From Alphaproteobacteria bacterium UBA6178 (GTDB lineage: Bacteria; Pseudomonadota; Alphaproteobacteria; Rickettsiales; UBA3002), in contig DITS01000009.1 in assembly GCA_002422205.1 (NCBI GenBank), forward strand, positions 108,137-172,136: a DNA stretch of 64,000 bases, read 5' to 3'. The notes beneath the pieces are model-generated. The model was not told the origin of the DNA. It was given only the letters and a program-made list of their open reading frames with translations, and ran no database searches. The translations under genes and the position numbers were made by a program. Positions 53,263-62,316 of this stretch are shown piece by piece. The first letter of the stretch is position 1, and each line of letters starts with the position of its first letter.

Positions 53263-54576
53263 ATGAGTAATGCTTATCATATTCTGCGTCGGCGCCCTGC
53301 TCAGGATGTGCATGCGCTGGCCCCTGAGCTGGAAGCGCTGGCGCGGCAGCTGATTGCGTCGGGCCGTTTGCGCATCAATGCCGATCATGCGCGTAATTAT
53401 GTGATTTATTCCGGTTCGTCTTTCGATAAAAGTTTCAGCAAGCGCGAGCTGAGTACACCGGCATTTATGGACGGGGTGCGGCGGGTGATTGCTGATACCT
53501 TGCCAGGATCAGCAGGGGCGCAGGGGGTGGAGGATGTGCTGTTGCGGCTGCAGCAGGATTTGAAGCGCGGCGGTGAGATTTCGCATGAGCGGGAATTGCA
53601 GATTGCGCGGCTGCTGGTGCAATCGACGCATCCGGTGGTGCTGATGCTGGCGATGCTGGAGGGTGTCGATATTTTTGTGTCATACTCGCATAATGTGGCG
53701 GATTTGATGGGGGTGCATTTTTGGGAATGCATTGGCCAAAGCAGCGGGCTGCAAAGCATCAGCGGCGATGGCACCGCGGTGTATGTCTCGTGCGGGGGGG
53801 ACCCGTTTATTACCGAGGATAAACATAAGACCTATACCACCGACGGGTTTGGCGCCTTGTCGCGGCTGATGGTGATTGCGGCGCAGGAGTTGGGGCATTT
53901 TGCTGATATTGTGCGCGATGCGCAAGGTAGGCAGGTGGGGCGGCATAGCGCGTCGCTGGCCCCGTTGCGCGCGCGGGTGATGATGCAGCAAGCACGCAAG
54001 CGCGACATGGAACAGATGCGTGTGTTATATGCGCAGTTGAGTCAGTTGCAGGTGGGGGCGGTGGTGAAGAAGGAGCGGGCACAGGCTTTTGCGCGCAAGC
54101 ACCGGCCCGGCTCGCCGGTGCTGCTGTGGCATGCGTTGCAAGTGAGGCTGGCGGTGCGGCAGCTGAAGCAACGCGCGGCCAAGGCGGGGGCGGCGATGGT
54201 GACGCATTTTCCGACGGATTTGGTGAGCGAGGATAGCCAAGGGTTTGCTACGCAGCTGAGCGAATTTGTGCGTGATATGGCGTTTAATCTGGCGCCGGAT
54301 GCGGAGGTGTATAAGCGCCCCGATCCGGTGGAGGAGGAAGCCATTGCGGTGATTGAGGCGCTAGCGCGGGTGCCGCAACAGGCGGTGAAATGGGGACATC
54401 ATCACACACAGCTGGCATGGCCGAATTTGTATAAGGCGTATTATCAGGTGGTGATTCCGTCGTGCATTGCGGCGTATGAGCAGATTAGCGGCAAGCGCTA
54501 TCATTTTACGCTGTCGCCGCCGCCGCGCAAAGGGGTGATAACCCAGCTGAAATTGCTGAGGAAAAAGCGGTCGTAA
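53263..54576 (+). CDS. Hypothetical protein with QELGH motif
   Basis: 437 aa, no family that I can name with certainty. The middle part has SYSHNVADLMGVHFWE, SGDGTAVYVSCGGDPF and then RLMVIAAQELGHFADIVRDA. The QELGHFAD segment is built like a zinc-protease helix HExxH with Gln in place of the first His, so it is either a degenerate peptidase or a chance match. The C-terminal half is basic and helical. No signal peptide. It follows the gene at 51599 closely. Confidence 0.7.
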   Translation: MSNAYHILRRRPAQDVHALAPELEALARQLIASGRLRINADHARNYVIYSGSSFDKSFSKRELSTPAFMDGVRRVIADTLPGSAGAQGVEDVLLRLQQDLKRGGEISHERELQIARLLVQSTHPVVLMLAMLEGVDIFVSYSHNVADLMGVHFWECIGQSSGLQSISGDGTAVYVSCGGDPFITEDKHKTYTTDGFGALSRLMVIAAQELGHFADIVRDAQGRQVGRHSASLAPLRARVMMQQARKRDMEQMRVLYAQLSQLQVGAVVKKERAQAFARKHRPGSPVLLWHALQVRLAVRQLKQRAAKAGAAMVTHFPTDLVSEDSQGFATQLSEFVRDMAFNLAPDAEVYKRPDPVEEEAIAVIEALARVPQQAVKWGHHHTQLAWPNLYKAYYQVVIPSCIAAYEQISGKRYHFTLSPPPRKGVITQLKLLRKKRS

Positions 54577-54584
54577 GGGCGCAA

Positions 54585-54629
54585 TCTTCATACAATCGTC
54601 ACATAATGCAAAAGCAGAAATGCTATACT
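54585..54629 (+). promoter_or_regulatory. PHO-box-like operator and -10 box (gene 54667)
   Basis: TCTTCAT (54585-54591), ACAA, TCGTCAC (54596-54602), then TATACT at 54624-54629 after 21 bases, one turn more than at 47669. Confidence 0.5.
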
Positions 54630-54666
54630 GCTAGTAAGTGATAATTTGTAGGATACAGGCCCTTTA

Positions 54667-56520
54667 ATGGCAGCTGAGTTAACATCAGAAGAAATTGCAG
54701 CAGGTGGCTATACCCCCGATCAGGTAGCCGCGATTAATGCTGACCGCCGTAAAAAGGCGCAGGAGAATGCGCCTGGTGGCTCGGGTGGTTTCAGCTTTGG
54801 TGATCTGCTCACCTATGGTTTTTGGGGTATGTTGGGTGCCGCTATTGTAGGCGGGCTTGGTCTTGGTGGTTTATTTGGTGATGGCTTTGGCGTGATGGTT
54901 AAAGGCTTGATCAATAAAATTGCTGAAGCTTTTAACATGGATCCGATATTTGAAAAGCCGGTGGAAGAATTTTTAACCGCTACCGCAGCGGACCCTGCGA
55001 AATTTAAGGAATTGCTGCAAAATGAAACGTTCGGTGCGGGCTTGTCGGAAGAATCGGCAGCGATACTGGCAACGGAAGGACCGCAGTTGCTCAAGGCGCT
55101 GAAAGAGGCAGGCGTTGATTTAGAGAAACTGCAAAGCGATGGATTGTCAGTGATTCAGAAGGAAGGTGTGTTGAACAAACTGGCGCGCAGTAATTTATCG
55201 CTGCCAGTGAAGCAAACTTTGTTTTATGAATCGCTGGTTAAGCAGAATATATCGCCCAAGCTGGCGCGTGAGCTGGCGAATCAGACCGAGGCGCTGTTGC
55301 TGGTGGTCAATGATGGCACCAAGGGTATTGATCTGGAAGCGCTGATCCGTGAAGGGGTGGGGGCGCTGAAATCGAAAAGCATGCTGGCCATGCTGCAAGG
55401 CAGCCCTGAGCTTGCCAAATTGATGAGTGTATTACCGGAAGCGAGCCAATCAGCAATTTTGGCGGCGGCGGGTTATGAGAATGTTAAGGATATGCTGGTA
55501 TGGTTAAACCAGCCGTCGGAGATTGCCGGTGCGAGCAATATGCAGGTGCTCACGCAATCCATCAAAAACATGAATTTATCGGAGGCAGATATGAAAGAAT
55601 TTGAAGCGTTAGTGAGCAAGGTTGGTACCGCGTTTTCGTCGGGCAATGCCGCGCAGATTAAAGAAGCTGTGAATGATGTATTCAATTCGCCCTTGCTGAA
55701 GAATGAGAAGATATTGCCGGAATTCGCGGCGGCACTGCAAAAGATGAGCCTGCCTGCGCTGACGCCTGAGCAGATGAAAACGCTGACCGAGGCAACGGGT
55801 AAAAATGCGGCTGAAGTGACCCAGATGATGGCAGATGCGAAAGCGGTGTTTGCGAATACGGGTAATTTACGTATATTCCGTGATTTGACCTTGTCGGTAG
55901 GGCCACAGGTTTCCAATGCAGTGGTGGATATGGTGATGCCCAGTGGCGGCGGAAAAGTGGATATGGGTGCCGTGGCGGCGTTGGCCGGGCAGCATATTGA
56001 TAAGTTGGCTCCTTTGGCTAAGTTGGATGTGAGTGCAATCCGTGATCCGCAAACAAGAGCGCTGGCGGAAGCAAGTTTACACAATTTGGGTGCTTTGGTT
56101 AGTTTTGCGGAAAAGCTGACACCTCAGAATCGTGAAAAGCTGAGTAACGTTTTAGCAAGTAGAGCAGACAGCAAAGACTCTTCACTGGGTTCTTTGCTTG
56201 CGACAGCAACTCAACTATTGCCGATATTACAAGCTAATCCTGAAGGCTTTCATGTTTTTGCAGACAGTCTTAAATTAGATGCATATGCGACTTTATCAGA
56301 TAAATCAAAAGAACAGGTCGCTGGCATTAAGCAAGCGATTGATTTTCTAAAAATGGCTATTCCTAAGCCCCAAAAACAAAGCGCTGTTGATTCCCCCGAT
56401 AAAGCACAGCTTGCAGCGGCAGATGCGGTGAAGGATTTGGGCAGTAAAGTGGCATTGAGTGATTCAGGTGCGCCAGCTTTTGTGCCTTCCGGCGGTGGTT
56501 CGGCTCCGGCGATTGGTTAG
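54667..56520 (+). CDS. Large helical-repeat protein with Gly-rich hydrophobic segment
   Basis: 617 aa, no recognised family. Residues about 38-75 are Gly-rich and hydrophobic (FWGMLGAAIVGGLGLGGLFG), a possible membrane-inserting element. The remainder is an all-helical array in which motifs such as ALKEAGVDLEKLQSDG, LPEFAAALQKM and KLAPLAKLD recur with variations. The last 40 residues are low complexity. No signal peptide. The PHO-like site and -10 box lie 38-82 bases upstream. It ends by overlapping the exoD stop by 4 bases. Confidence 0.75.
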   Translation: MAAELTSEEIAAGGYTPDQVAAINADRRKKAQENAPGGSGGFSFGDLLTYGFWGMLGAAIVGGLGLGGLFGDGFGVMVKGLINKIAEAFNMDPIFEKPVEEFLTATAADPAKFKELLQNETFGAGLSEESAAILATEGPQLLKALKEAGVDLEKLQSDGLSVIQKEGVLNKLARSNLSLPVKQTLFYESLVKQNISPKLARELANQTEALLLVVNDGTKGIDLEALIREGVGALKSKSMLAMLQGSPELAKLMSVLPEASQSAILAAAGYENVKDMLVWLNQPSEIAGASNMQVLTQSIKNMNLSEADMKEFEALVSKVGTAFSSGNAAQIKEAVNDVFNSPLLKNEKILPEFAAALQKMSLPALTPEQMKTLTEATGKNAAEVTQMMADAKAVFANTGNLRIFRDLTLSVGPQVSNAVVDMVMPSGGGKVDMGAVAALAGQHIDKLAPLAKLDVSAIRDPQTRALAEASLHNLGALVSFAEKLTPQNREKLSNVLASRADSKDSSLGSLLATATQLLPILQANPEGFHVFADSLKLDAYATLSDKSKEQVAGIKQAIDFLKMAIPKPQKQSAVDSPDKAQLAAADAVKDLGSKVALSDSGAPAFVPSGGGSAPAIG

Positions 56521-57143
56521 GCCAATCCAAATAACTTCATGGCCATGTGCGGGCCCAAAATGATGATGGCACCGGTGAGGGCTACACCGACGCTGCCGAT
56601 TGCAATACCAATTAATATGGTGACGCCGTCGCGGCTGAGCAGGCCGAGTGACATCACCAATATGCCGATGCCGGGGATGAAATTGGTCCAGGGCAGGGGC
56701 AGGGCGATGGAAATGGCAAAGAGCATACAAAACACGCCGACCACGCGTTCACCGGTATTGCTTGAGGCAAAAGACAGGCGGGCGCGTAATAATTTTTCGA
56801 CCTTTTTCATGCGCGGGGCGGCTTTGGCGATCATCATCGCCAGTGTGGTGCGGCGGATGGTTTTATTGGCAATCCAGCTGGGCAGCCATGGCGCGTCACG
56901 GCCAACGATGAGCTGATAGGCCAAAAACATAATCGGGATAGCGGTGAGGCTGGTGAGGCCGGGGGCCGGAATGGGTACGCAATTGGGCAATACGAAGATA
57001 ATCAATAGCAGGCCGAATCCCCGCTCATGCAGGGCGTGCATCAGCTCGTCGACGCTCACCCGATCATTTTGATTGTTGTTGATAGCATCTTCCAGCACAT
57101 CGGAAGCGGCGCGATTCTTTTTTTTCAAGCGTTTGATAACCAT
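56517..57143 (-). CDS. exoD: ExoD-family membrane protein
   Basis: 208 aa inner-membrane protein with four or five helices. The N-terminal motif VSVDELMHALHERGFGLLLI followed by FVLPNCVPIPAPGL is the signature of the ExoD family, linked in rhizobia to exopolysaccharide production and stress tolerance. The biochemical function is unknown. C-terminal helices include LPWTNFIPGIGILVMSLGLL. It is convergent with the preceding hypothetical gene and shares its orientation with cobD, 63 bases upstream. Confidence 0.9.
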   Translation of the reverse strand: MVIKRLKKKNRAASDVLEDAINNNQNDRVSVDELMHALHERGFGLLLIIFVLPNCVPIPAPGLTSLTAIPIMFLAYQLIVGRDAPWLPSWIANKTIRRTTLAMMIAKAAPRMKKVEKLLRARLSFASSNTGERVVGVFCMLFAISIALPLPWTNFIPGIGILVMSLGLLSRDGVTILIGIAIGSVGVALTGAIIILGPHMAMKLFGLA

Positions 57144-57206
57144 GCACTCTATATAAGCGATTCGCAGCGTGGCTGCAAAGGTGATATGCGTAAAAACTCA
57201 AAATAA

Positions 57207-58193
57207 TTAGAGCCGCAACAAAGCTGCCACTGCCAGCGATAAACCCAGCAGTAAAACCGACACCACATACAGCCATTGCGCGCGCGATAAATCACGCGGG
57301 GAGGCTTTGACCGTGCCTTTGCCGATCCATGCATCGGGCACCACGCCTTCGCCAACCTCGCGCGGGCCGCCGAGGGTGACATGCAGCGCGCCAGCGGTGG
57401 TGGCAATGGGCCAGCCGCTATTGGGCGAGGCGGTTTTGTGCGCCTGCGCCAATGCGGTGCGCAAGCCCGCCAGCGGCTTGCTGCGAGGTACGAAAAAAGC
57501 GGCGAGGCAGAGATAGAAGGCGCTGAGGCGGGCGGGCAGCCATTGCAGCAGATCGTCGAGTTTGGCGGTGGCCCAGCCGAAAGCGATATAGCGTTTGGAG
57601 CGGTGGCCGATCAGCCCGTCGAGCATGTTGATCATGCGTAGCGCCATGATGCCGGGCAGGCCCAGCAGCAGATACCAACAAACCGGACTGACGATTTTAT
57701 CGGCGAAATTTTCGGCCAGATATTCGATGCCCAGCCGCGCCAGCGTATGGTCATCCAATTGACGGTCATGGCGGCGGGCGATAGGTTTGGCGGCGAGGAT
57801 GGCTTGTTTGGTATCGCGCTTTTTGAGTGCGTGGCTGAGGGTGCGGGTGTCATTCCATAGCGGGCGGGCGGGGATGAGCCATGCCAGTAGTATAATTTCG
57901 GCGTAGGCCAGTGGTGGCCAGCCGCGCACGGCCATTTGGCATAGCAAGGCCACGCCGATGGTGAGGGCCAGCATAAAACCCAGCAGCACAATGCCGCGAT
58001 AGACACGCGTGGCGGCGTTGCGGCGCGAGCGGTTGAGCTTGGATTCGAGCAGTAGGGAAAAGCGGGTGAGGAAGCGGGCCGGCTTGTTTAAGTGATGGGT
58101 GAGCGCAGGAACAAACAGGATTACCGAGACCAGTAAGGCCAGCACCAGCATCAGCTGGCGCTCGGTCAGGGTGTGGATGTAGAATAGTTCCAT
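57207..58193 (-). CDS. cobD: Adenosylcobinamide-phosphate synthase (CobD/CbiB)
   Basis: 328 aa integral membrane enzyme of cobalamin synthesis, which attaches the aminopropanol (or its phosphate) arm to adenosylcobyric acid. Family marks: LSHALKKRDTKQAILA, then LARLGIEYLAENFADKIVSPVCWYLL (about 148-173), then LDDLLQWLPARLSAFY and SPNSGWPIATTAGALHV. Five or so hydrophobic helices. The typical companion cobC gene is absent from the window. Confidence 0.94.
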   Translation of the reverse strand: MELFYIHTLTERQLMLVLALLVSVILFVPALTHHLNKPARFLTRFSLLLESKLNRSRRNAATRVYRGIVLLGFMLALTIGVALLCQMAVRGWPPLAYAEIILLAWLIPARPLWNDTRTLSHALKKRDTKQAILAAKPIARRHDRQLDDHTLARLGIEYLAENFADKIVSPVCWYLLLGLPGIMALRMINMLDGLIGHRSKRYIAFGWATAKLDDLLQWLPARLSAFYLCLAAFFVPRSKPLAGLRTALAQAHKTASPNSGWPIATTAGALHVTLGGPREVGEGVVPDAWIGKGTVKASPRDLSRAQWLYVVSVLLLGLSLAVAALLRL

Positions 58194-58220
58194 CGGGGGA
58201 TGATGGCGTAATTTGGAATT

Positions 58221-58250
58221 AGAGTCCAGAGTTCAGAGTGCAGAGTTCAG
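58221..58250. repeat. Heptamer tandem array (AGAGTTC type)
   Basis: AGAGTCC, AGAGTTC, AGAGTGC, AGAGTTC, AG. Same unit as the arrays at 4143-4236. Confidence 0.8.
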
Positions 58251-58859
58251 TTAACGCGGGATTTGTTTATCCGGTTCTACGCGTGGCTCGGTCTTGTTTT
58301 GCAGTTGTGATTTCACTTCTCCGCCAGCGTCGCCGCAGGAAAGCTCGCCACTCAAATAACCCGCTACTTTGGCGGCTAGTTCGGGGGTGATGGGATTAAA
58401 CTCATCTTTGATAGGCAGGTGACAGCTGGGGTTATCTATGGCATGGTATATACCATCTTCGATGGCTAATTGGATTTTAAGTTTTTCCACGGCGATGTAT
58501 TTACGTTCGGCTTCTTCATAATTATTGGCTAAGGCGTCCCAATCTATTTGTTGGCCCGTGGTTTTGTCGACCACTAAGGCATTTAATTCATTAAGCTGAC
58601 TATATAAAGCGTCGACCTGATCATGATCTCTTACGTCGCGATAATGGGTATAGCTTACCATTAACTTTTCAAAATCGTTGCTGAGGGCTTGTTTAAATTT
58701 CTCTGTGTCTACCTTACCATTTGCAATCATGCTGGTAAAATCAATCCGATCAGCGTGAATTTCGTCATAACGCGTCCCTATCTCATGAGACTGTTTTATA
58801 TCCACCAAGATATTATATTCCTCTGGAGTCGCTGACTCGGTGTTTTGGGTGCTGGACAT
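58251..58859 (-). CDS. Hypothetical soluble protein
   Basis: 202 aa, acidic and mainly helical (TEKFKQALSNDFEKLMVSYT, LANNYEEAERKYIAVEKLKI), with two cysteines (SCHLP and LSCGD). No signal peptide or membrane helix, no recognised family. It is made of the same kind of polar helical sequence as the unknown genes at 47-56 kb, but no PHO-like site was found before it. The 65 bases upstream are AT-rich and could hold a promoter. Confidence 0.65.
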   Translation of the reverse strand: MSSTQNTESATPEEYNILVDIKQSHEIGTRYDEIHADRIDFTSMIANGKVDTEKFKQALSNDFEKLMVSYTHYRDVRDHDQVDALYSQLNELNALVVDKTTGQQIDWDALANNYEEAERKYIAVEKLKIQLAIEDGIYHAIDNPSCHLPIKDEFNPITPELAAKVAGYLSGELSCGDAGGEVKSQLQNKTEPRVEPDKQIPR

Positions 58860-58924
58860 CAGTTATTCCTTATTAGAAGCTTAATTTAAAAGCTTACTTT
58901 ACCCTTAAAAGGTTAACATTTTAT

Positions 58925-59755
58925 TTATTCGATGAAAATTTCGACGCGGCGGTTTTGGGGTTCGCGGATGCCGTCTTCGGTGGGGATTTTAGGGTCGGAC
59001 TCGCCGAAGGCAAAATAGCTGATGCGGGTGAAGGCGACGCCCTTGGACACTAATTCGTCGCGGATGAATTCGGCGCGTTTACGCGATAGTTCCATATTAT
59101 AGCTGTCGGAGCCGGAACGATCGGCATGGCCGTTGATGACGACTTCGTAGGGTTTATCGCTTTCGATCAGGCTGGCGGCGATGTATTTCAGCTCTTCGGC
59201 ACCATCGCCTTGAATGCGGTTGGCATCCCACGGGAAGTAAAACAAATAAGAGGAGGATAAGCCGCCACCGAGTGACAGATGTGCGCCATTATCGAGCTGG
59301 CGGTAGAATTCGCGGCGGCATTTGTCGATATCGGCGGTTTGCCAACCTTCTTCGGCCTGCTCGACCCAGCAATCAAAATTAAATTGCAATGCGGCGGCAC
59401 GTTGTGGGTTGGCGGATTTGAGCGCGGGGGTGAGCACCTCATGCAGGCGGGCATGCGCGTCGCGCAGTTCGGCGCGCATGGCGGGCTCGAGGCTCCAGTT
59501 TTCCAGATGTTCGGGGGCGACGTCTTGTCCGTAGGCGGCCATCAGGCCTTTATCGGCGAAATATTTGCTGCTCCACCAATCATATTGTGCTTCTTCGCTG
59601 GCAGCAAAGTCGCGGTAGTATTTGGCGAGGGTGAGATGGAACGAGTCGCCGCTTAAATCGGCCTTACGCAGGTCGCCGAGGCTGCGCGTGGTGTCGCAGC
59701 CCGCAAGGAATACGAGCAAGGACAGACATGCGAGATACAGTACCGATGGTGACAT
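58925..59755 (-). CDS. OmpA-family lipoprotein
   Basis: 276 aa from ATG 59755; an upstream in-frame start at 59809 would put 18 polar residues before the signal sequence. The signal peptide ends in LAGC, giving lipidated Cys20. The C-terminal OmpA domain (about 165-276) has VINGHADRSGSDSYNMELSR and ends GIREPQNRRVEIFIE, the peptidoglycan-binding pattern with the conserved Asp and Arg. It is probably an outer-membrane lipoprotein tethered to peptidoglycan, similar in kind to Pal but with a 140-residue N-terminal domain of unknown role. Confidence 0.88.
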   Translation of the reverse strand: MSPSVLYLACLSLLVFLAGCDTTRSLGDLRKADLSGDSFHLTLAKYYRDFAASEEAQYDWWSSKYFADKGLMAAYGQDVAPEHLENWSLEPAMRAELRDAHARLHEVLTPALKSANPQRAAALQFNFDCWVEQAEEGWQTADIDKCRREFYRQLDNGAHLSLGGGLSSSYLFYFPWDANRIQGDGAEELKYIAASLIESDKPYEVVINGHADRSGSDSYNMELSRKRAEFIRDELVSKGVAFTRISYFAFGESDPKIPTEDGIREPQNRRVEIFIE

Positions 59756-59906
59756 TGCCGATTCATTTTCGTTGTTTTTATGGCCACAGATTAGCCAAGG
59801 GGCGAGCACAATTCAATCGACAAGGTGAAAAGGGTTGCAAGCCTGTGGGCAACTGCGTATAAGGACGCGAAATTAAAACCTAAAATAATTCACTGTGGAG
59901 AATAAT

Positions 59907-60329
59907 ATGGCTGTTGAACGCACCTTGTCTATCCTGAAACCCGATGCAACCGAGCGTAACCTGACGGGTCGCATCAATGCCATGTTTGAAGAAAACGGCT
60001 TTCGTATTGTAGCGCAAAAGCGTTTGAAACTCAGCGATACACAAGCGGGTGAGTTTTATGCTGTGCATAAAGAGCGCCCCTTTTATGGCGAGCTGGTGGC
60101 GTATATGACGTCGGGCCCGGTGGTGGTGCAAGTGCTGGAGCGCGAGGATGCGGTGGCTAAAAACCGTGAGATTATGGGCGCGACGAATCCTGATAATGCT
60201 GCGCTTGGCACGATCCGTAAGGTGTTTGCTGAAGGCATTGAGCGTAATTCGGTGCATGGATCGGATAGCCTTGACAATGCCAAGACCGAGATTGATTTCT
60301 TCTTTAAGGCGGATGAGATTGTTGGGTAA
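59907..60329 (+). CDS. ndk: Nucleoside diphosphate kinase
   Basis: 140 aa, transfers phosphate between nucleoside tri- and diphosphates. Starts [19 protein letters not shown], the usual start. The catalytic His lies in NSVHGSDS near residue 116, and the nucleotide-binding [17 protein letters not shown] and [15 protein letters not shown] segments are intact. The ATG at 59907 has a GGAG site; the in-frame codon 12 bases earlier is not needed. Ordinary family length. Confidence 0.97.
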   Translation: MAVERTLSILKPDATERNLTGRINAMFEENGFRIVAQKRLKLSDTQAGEFYAVHKERPFYGELVAYMTSGPVVVQVLEREDAVAKNREIMGATNPDNAALGTIRKVFAEGIERNSVHGSDSLDNAKTEIDFFFKADEIVG

Positions 60330-60371
60330 GCTGGTTGCTGGTTGCTGGTTGCTGGTTGCTAGTTTCTAGTT
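60330..60371. repeat. Heptamer tandem array (GCTGGTT type)
   Basis: GCTGGTT four times, then GCTAGTT and TCTAGTT. It starts directly behind the ndk stop codon. Confidence 0.85.
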
Positions 60372-60375
60372 TAGG

Positions 60376-60525
60376 CCAGACCCCGTCATGCGACGGGGTG
60401 ACAGTTTCAACTGGCCTCTAGTCCATAGACTCTGACTCACCATAGCTGTCATGCCGTCTTTATGACGGCATCCGGCTTGCTTAAGTCCAGACCCCGTCAT
60501 TCGACCGGGTGACGGGTTAAGAGCA
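60376..60525. repeat. Cluster of REP-like palindromes
   Basis: Three palindromic elements: CCCCGTC-ATGC-GACGGGG, GTCATGCCGTC...GACGGCATCC, and CCCCGTCATTCG...GGGTGACGGG. The GTCAT core is shared with the element at 51359. Confidence 0.75.
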
Positions 60526-60538
60526 GCGGGGTGATAAA

Positions 60539-61183
60539 TCAGCTTGGGTAGATGAGCGCAGCGGGGGTTTTGTGCTCGCCGCGAATCTGTACGGTGTTAT
60601 TTATTATTTCCAAATCGCCTTGGGCCAGCCATTTGAGGGCTTGCGGGAACATGCTGTGTTCTTGTTGCAGCACCCGCTCGGACAGGCTTTGCGGGGTGTC
60701 GTCGGGCAGGATGGGCACGACGGCCTGGGCGATGATGGGGCCGGCATCCATATCGGCGCTGACGAAATGAATGGTGCAACCGGCGAAGCGCACACCCGCC
60801 TCGATAGCGCGGGCATGGGTGTGTAATCCTTTGAAGGCGGGCAGCAGCGAGGGGTGAATATTGATCATCCGTCCTTCCCACTTGGCGGTGAATTCGGGCG
60901 TGAGCAGGCGCATGAATCCAGCGAGGCAGACCAGCTCGGCGTCGCATTCTTCCAGCGCGGCCTGCAAGGCGGCGTCGAAGCTGGCGCGATCCATAAAGCC
61001 GCGATGATCGATCACCAATGTGTTAATGCCTACTTTATCGGCGCGCACCAACCCAAAGGCTTCGGCACGATTGGAAATGACACGCACGATTTCGGCGGGA
61101 AAATCGGGGGCGGTGCAGGCATCAATCAGGGCTTGAAGATTCGTTCCGTTGCCGGAAATTAATACGGCTACGCGCTTTTTCAT
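60539..61183 (-). CDS. purN: Phosphoribosylglycinamide formyltransferase
   Basis: 214 aa from ATG 61183, chosen because it overlaps the purM stop by 4 bases; an in-frame start at 61201 lies inside purM. Transfers the formyl group of 10-formyl-THF to GAR in purine synthesis. N-terminal phosphate loop [15 protein letters not shown]. The catalytic signature is [18 protein letters not shown] with Asn/His, and the Asp follows in [15 protein letters not shown]. All catalytic residues are present. Confidence 0.97.
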   Translation of the reverse strand: MKKRVAVLISGNGTNLQALIDACTAPDFPAEIVRVISNRAEAFGLVRADKVGINTLVIDHRGFMDRASFDAALQAALEECDAELVCLAGFMRLLTPEFTAKWEGRMINIHPSLLPAFKGLHTHARAIEAGVRFAGCTIHFVSADMDAGPIIAQAVVPILPDDTPQSLSERVLQQEHSMFPQALKWLAQGDLEIINNTVQIRGEHKTPAALIYPS

Positions 61184-62250
61184 CGTAGCGAGCCTGAGCA
61201 TTGCACGGCGTCGCCCTTACGTGGAGACAGGGTGCCGATGACGAATGCAGATTCGCCTGCGGCGTTGAGTGCGGTGACCGCATCGGCCACATCGGCAGCA
61301 GCGGTGATGAGCACCATGCCGATGCCGCAATTAAAGGTGCGCAGCATTTCGGTTTGCTCGATCAAGCCGGTGTTGATTATCCATTCGAAAATAGGAGGCA
61401 GGGGCCATGTGCCCAGCGCAATGTCGCAGCCCAGATGCGCAGGCAGCACGCGCGGGATATTTTCGAGCAAGCCGCCACCCGTGATATGGGCAAGGGCTTT
61501 GAGCGTGCCGGTTTTGGCCAGCGGCAGGCAGGATTTAACATAAATACGCGTGGGGGTGAGTAATGATTCGCCCATGGTTTGGGTGGTATCAAACGGGGAT
61601 GGAGCGTCGAGCGCTATATTTTGCGCGTCAAGCAGTTTGCGCACCAGTGAGAAGCCGTTGGAATGCACCCCGCTGGATGCCAGCCCTATCAATACATCGC
61701 CCGCTTCGAGTAATTCGCGGCGTGGTAGCATGGCGTCGCGCTCGACAGCGCCGACAGCGAAGCCTGCTAAATCATAATCATCATCATGGTACATGCCGGG
61801 CATTTCGGCGGTTTCGCCGCCGATGAGTTGGCAGCCTGCCTGACGGCACCCTTGCGCGATGCCTTCGATGACGGCGGCGGCTTGTTCGGTTTTGAGCGAT
61901 CCGCAGGCGAAATAATCGAGGAAGAATAGCGGTTCGGCGCCTTGCACAATAAGATCGTTTACGCACATGGCGACGAGGTCGATGCCGACGGTGTCGTGTT
62001 TATTCATGGCGAAGGCGAGTTTGAGTTTGGTGCCTACCCCGTCGGTAGCGGAGACTAAAATGGGGTCGGCATAGCCGCAGGCTTTGAGATCAAACAGGCC
62101 ACCAAAGCCCCCCAGCCCGTCCATGCTGCCTTGGCGCATGGTGGATTTTGCGGCGGGTTTAATACGCTCGATCAAGGCATTACCGGTGTCGATGCTGACG
62201 CCCGAATCGGCATAGGAGATGGTGCGGGAGGTGTTGTCTTTTGTTGTCAT
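61180..62250 (-). CDS. purM: Phosphoribosylformylglycinamidine cyclo-ligase
   Basis: 356 aa AIR synthetase, purine synthesis step 5. Starts with [20 protein letters not shown] and contains [40 protein letters not shown] and [11 protein letters not shown], all signatures of the ATP-binding family. Overlaps purN, so purMN are one transcript. Divergent from the DUF2066 gene across 66 bases. Ordinary family length. Confidence 0.97.
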   Translation of the reverse strand: MTTKDNTSRTISYADSGVSIDTGNALIERIKPAAKSTMRQGSMDGLGGFGGLFDLKACGYADPILVSATDGVGTKLKLAFAMNKHDTVGIDLVAMCVNDLIVQGAEPLFFLDYFACGSLKTEQAAAVIEGIAQGCRQAGCQLIGGETAEMPGMYHDDDYDLAGFAVGAVERDAMLPRRELLEAGDVLIGLASSGVHSNGFSLVRKLLDAQNIALDAPSPFDTTQTMGESLLTPTRIYVKSCLPLAKTGTLKALAHITGGGLLENIPRVLPAHLGCDIALGTWPLPPIFEWIINTGLIEQTEMLRTFNCGIGMVLITAAADVADAVTALNAAGESAFVIGTLSPRKGDAVQCSGSLR

Positions 62251-62316
62251 TTACTATAATCAGCTAATTACACGCCCATTCATAGGGCAGCAAAACAGGA
62301 TTGGCAAGGACAGCAT

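Noticed and set aside
53800..53930. Zinc metalloprotease call for the 437-aa protein
   Set aside because: The motif is QELGH, not HExxH, and no downstream third ligand is evident; not enough for a functional call.
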